Positions 13,766-14,953 of a stretch of 14,953 bases of DNA are shown here, piece after piece. This DNA is from Leptolyngbya sp. SIO4C5 (GTDB lineage Bacteria; Cyanobacteriota; Cyanobacteriia; Phormidesmidales; Phormidesmidaceae): NCBI GenBank assembly GCA_010671965.1, contig JAAHIC010000005.1, positions 1-14,953 on the forward strand. The letters run 5' to 3'. The position numbers were made by a program, and so were the translations under genes. Position 1 is the stretch's first letter; each line of letters begins with the position of its first letter. The notes beneath the pieces were generated by a model, which worked only from the letters and a program-made list of their open reading frames with translations, had not been told where the DNA came from and did no database searches.

Positions 13766-14494
13766 ATGGTGGACGATTCCAAACAGGAGCAGCTAGCTAC
13801 TCAGCACCCCAGCACATCTCAACTTTCTCCCTGGCTAACTCCCCTAGCTTATTTCCTGGGCAACCGTATCCTAATGCCGTTTTACTTTGGCCGGATTAAA
13901 GTTACCGGACAGGAAAATCTACCGGAAACCGGCCCCGTCATTTTGGCCCCAACCCACCGGGCCCGGTGGGATGCGCTGCTCATTGCTTACGCTACAGGTC
14001 GCAGTGTCACTGGACGAGATTTGCGCTTCATGGTCACGGCTGATGAGGTCAAAGGACTGCAGGGCTGGTTTATCCGTCGACTAGGGGGATTTCCAATCAA
14101 TGTCTTTCGGCCTTCGATCACGACGATCAGACACGGCGTAGACCTGCTGCGTAGCGGCGAGATGATGGTAATTTTTCCAGAAGGCGGTATCTTCCGGGAT
14201 GAACAGGTACACAATCTCAAGCCCGGACTGGCCCGGATTGCGCTCCAGTCTGAGTCCTTGGCTGAAGGGCTAGGCGTGCAAATTGTCCCTGTTAGCCTGC
14301 ACTACGAACATCCCTATCCCCGCTGGGGTAGCGACGTGGAAATTCGGATTGGTAAGCCCGTGGCCGTTGATGCCTATGTAGAAGGTACGCCCAAAGTTCA
14401 GGCCCGGCGCTTAACCGATAAGCTGAGTGAGTCACTGCAAAACCTGTCAGAGGGCAAAGTCAACCGACCCCTGGCGATCGCGGGTATGCGGTAG
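13766..14494 (+). CDS. plsC: 1-acyl-glycerol-3-phosphate acyltransferase (PlsC family)
   Basis: A membrane-associated acyltransferase that acylates lysophosphatidate to phosphatidate in glycerolipid synthesis. The 242-residue protein shows the family blocks: HRARWD (64-69), the HX4D catalytic pair His64-Asp69; the GGFPINVFR-type substrate segment (108-116); FPEGG (137-141); and VPVSLHY further on. The frame extends back to a TTG at 13679, but ATG 13766 is preferred because the extra residues do not look like the family. Cyanobacteria carry several PlsC paralogues of different specificity, so the symbol marks the family and not proof that this is the main one. The NUDIX gene starts 29 bases after the stop on the same strand, so the two are probably co-transcribed. 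Confidence 0.88.
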   Translation: MVDDSKQEQLATQHPSTSQLSPWLTPLAYFLGNRILMPFYFGRIKVTGQENLPETGPVILAPTHRARWDALLIAYATGRSVTGRDLRFMVTADEVKGLQGWFIRRLGGFPINVFRPSITTIRHGVDLLRSGEMMVIFPEGGIFRDEQVHNLKPGLARIALQSESLAEGLGVQIVPVSLHYEHPYPRWGSDVEIRIGKPVAVDAYVEGTPKVQARRLTDKLSESLQNLSEGKVNRPLAIAGMR

Positions 14495-14523
14495 CACAGC
14501 CAGAATTTGGGGCCGGGACAGCG

Positions 14524-14952
14524 ATGGCAAAGTCAAAAATTAGACCGATCGCGATTTGCTTGTTTCGTCAGGGCGATCGCATCTTAGTTCACGAAGGCTA
14601 TGACAGCCAGAAAGCGGAAGCCTTCTGCCGTCCATTGGGCGGCGGGATTGACTTTGGCGAAACCAGTCAAGCCGCGATCGCCCGTGAAATTCAGGAAGAA
14701 CTGGGGGCTGAAATTAGCGATATTCGGCTGCTCGGTATCTTAGAATCAATTTTTGAATACAGAGGCGATCGCCTGCACGAAATTGTCTTTGTGTATGATG
14801 CTCGGTTTGTCGATGCAGCCTGGTATCAAAAGCCAGTTTTACAGGTGCAAGAGGGTAAGCGGCAGTTTGAGGCTCGCTGGCGATCGCTTGATCAGCTGCG
14901 GGGCGACAATCCTCGTCTGGTGCCAGAGCAGCTTTGGACGCTTTTACCATGA
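14524..14952 (+). CDS. NUDIX hydrolase
   Basis: A 142-residue cytosolic hydrolase of nucleoside diphosphates linked to another moiety. The Nudix box is complete at residues 40-62 and fits GX5EX7REUXEEXGU, reading GGIDFGE then REIQEELGA, including the metal-binding REXXEE glutamates. The N-terminal strand RPIAICLFRQGDRILVHEG and the GDRLHEIVFVYDARF strand are typical of the fold. The exact substrate cannot be read from the sequence. The gene is complete, stopping at TGA 14950-14952 one base before the window ends. It follows the acyltransferase by 29 bases with no terminator between; nothing in the pair suggests a shared pathway beyond co-transcription. Confidence 0.93.
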   Translation: MAKSKIRPIAICLFRQGDRILVHEGYDSQKAEAFCRPLGGGIDFGETSQAAIAREIQEELGAEISDIRLLGILESIFEYRGDRLHEIVFVYDARFVDAAWYQKPVLQVQEGKRQFEARWRSLDQLRGDNPRLVPEQLWTLLP

Positions 14953-14953
14953 A

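Noticed and set aside
1..14953. CRISPR array, insertion sequence, prophage or toxin-antitoxin pair
   Set aside because: No spaced direct repeats, transposase motifs, phage genes or small paired ORFs of that kind were found on either strand.

Overview
This window looks like ordinary chromosomal DNA from a cyanobacterium, probably a filamentous or unicellular non-marine lineage. I counted roughly thirty copies of the HIP1 octamer GCGATCGC, about one per 500 bp, which is a cyanobacterial hallmark. The RNase P RNA has the cyanobacterial type A layout with heptanucleotide repeats in P12, the tRNA lacks an encoded CCA, and several hypothetical proteins look cyanobacteria-specific. Genes lie on both strands in short units. 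I saw no insertion sequence, CRISPR array, phage block or rRNA.

Left part (1-6070): the tail of an unidentified + strand gene converges on, and overlaps, a glutaredoxin gene (138-461, -). A membrane-anchored hypothetical protein (612-1394, +) precedes the RNase P RNA gene (about 1440-1887, +). Three - strand genes follow: a PilB/GspE-type secretion ATPase (1913-3583), a Tat-exported PhoX-family protein (3731-5218) and a small secreted hypothetical protein (5481-6068). Two intergenic elements stand out: a 39-bp hairpin ahead of the ATPase gene and a Pho-box-like 11-bp-period repeat ahead of the PhoX-family gene.

Middle (6070-12310): a 384-bp divergent intergenic region holds a candidate promoter and leader hairpin for a conserved hypothetical protein (6453-6914, +). 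purH (7005-8558, -) is divergent from a MATE-family transporter gene (8660-10123, +). Directly after the transporter comes a family 2 glycosyltransferase that has lost its N-terminal nucleotide-binding segment and is best read as a 5'-truncated remnant. Its 3' end overlaps a lipoprotein of the phosphodiester glycosidase (NAGPA/DUF2233) family. A tRNA-Gln(TTG) gene with its own promoter and a downstream hairpin follows.

Right part (12310-14953): a small histidine-rich membrane protein of the fatty acid hydroxylase/sterol desaturase type (-) is followed by tadA (+), which ends in a terminator hairpin, and then by a likely two-gene unit of an acylglycerol-phosphate acyltransferase and a NUDIX hydrolase.

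The genes mostly do independent housekeeping jobs: purine synthesis, tRNA maturation and editing, redox, lipid synthesis and export. I do not see a coherent new multi-gene system. The points most worth following up are the truncated glycosyltransferase, the repeat-expanded P12 of the RNase P RNA, the candidate Pho box, and the two intergenic hairpins.
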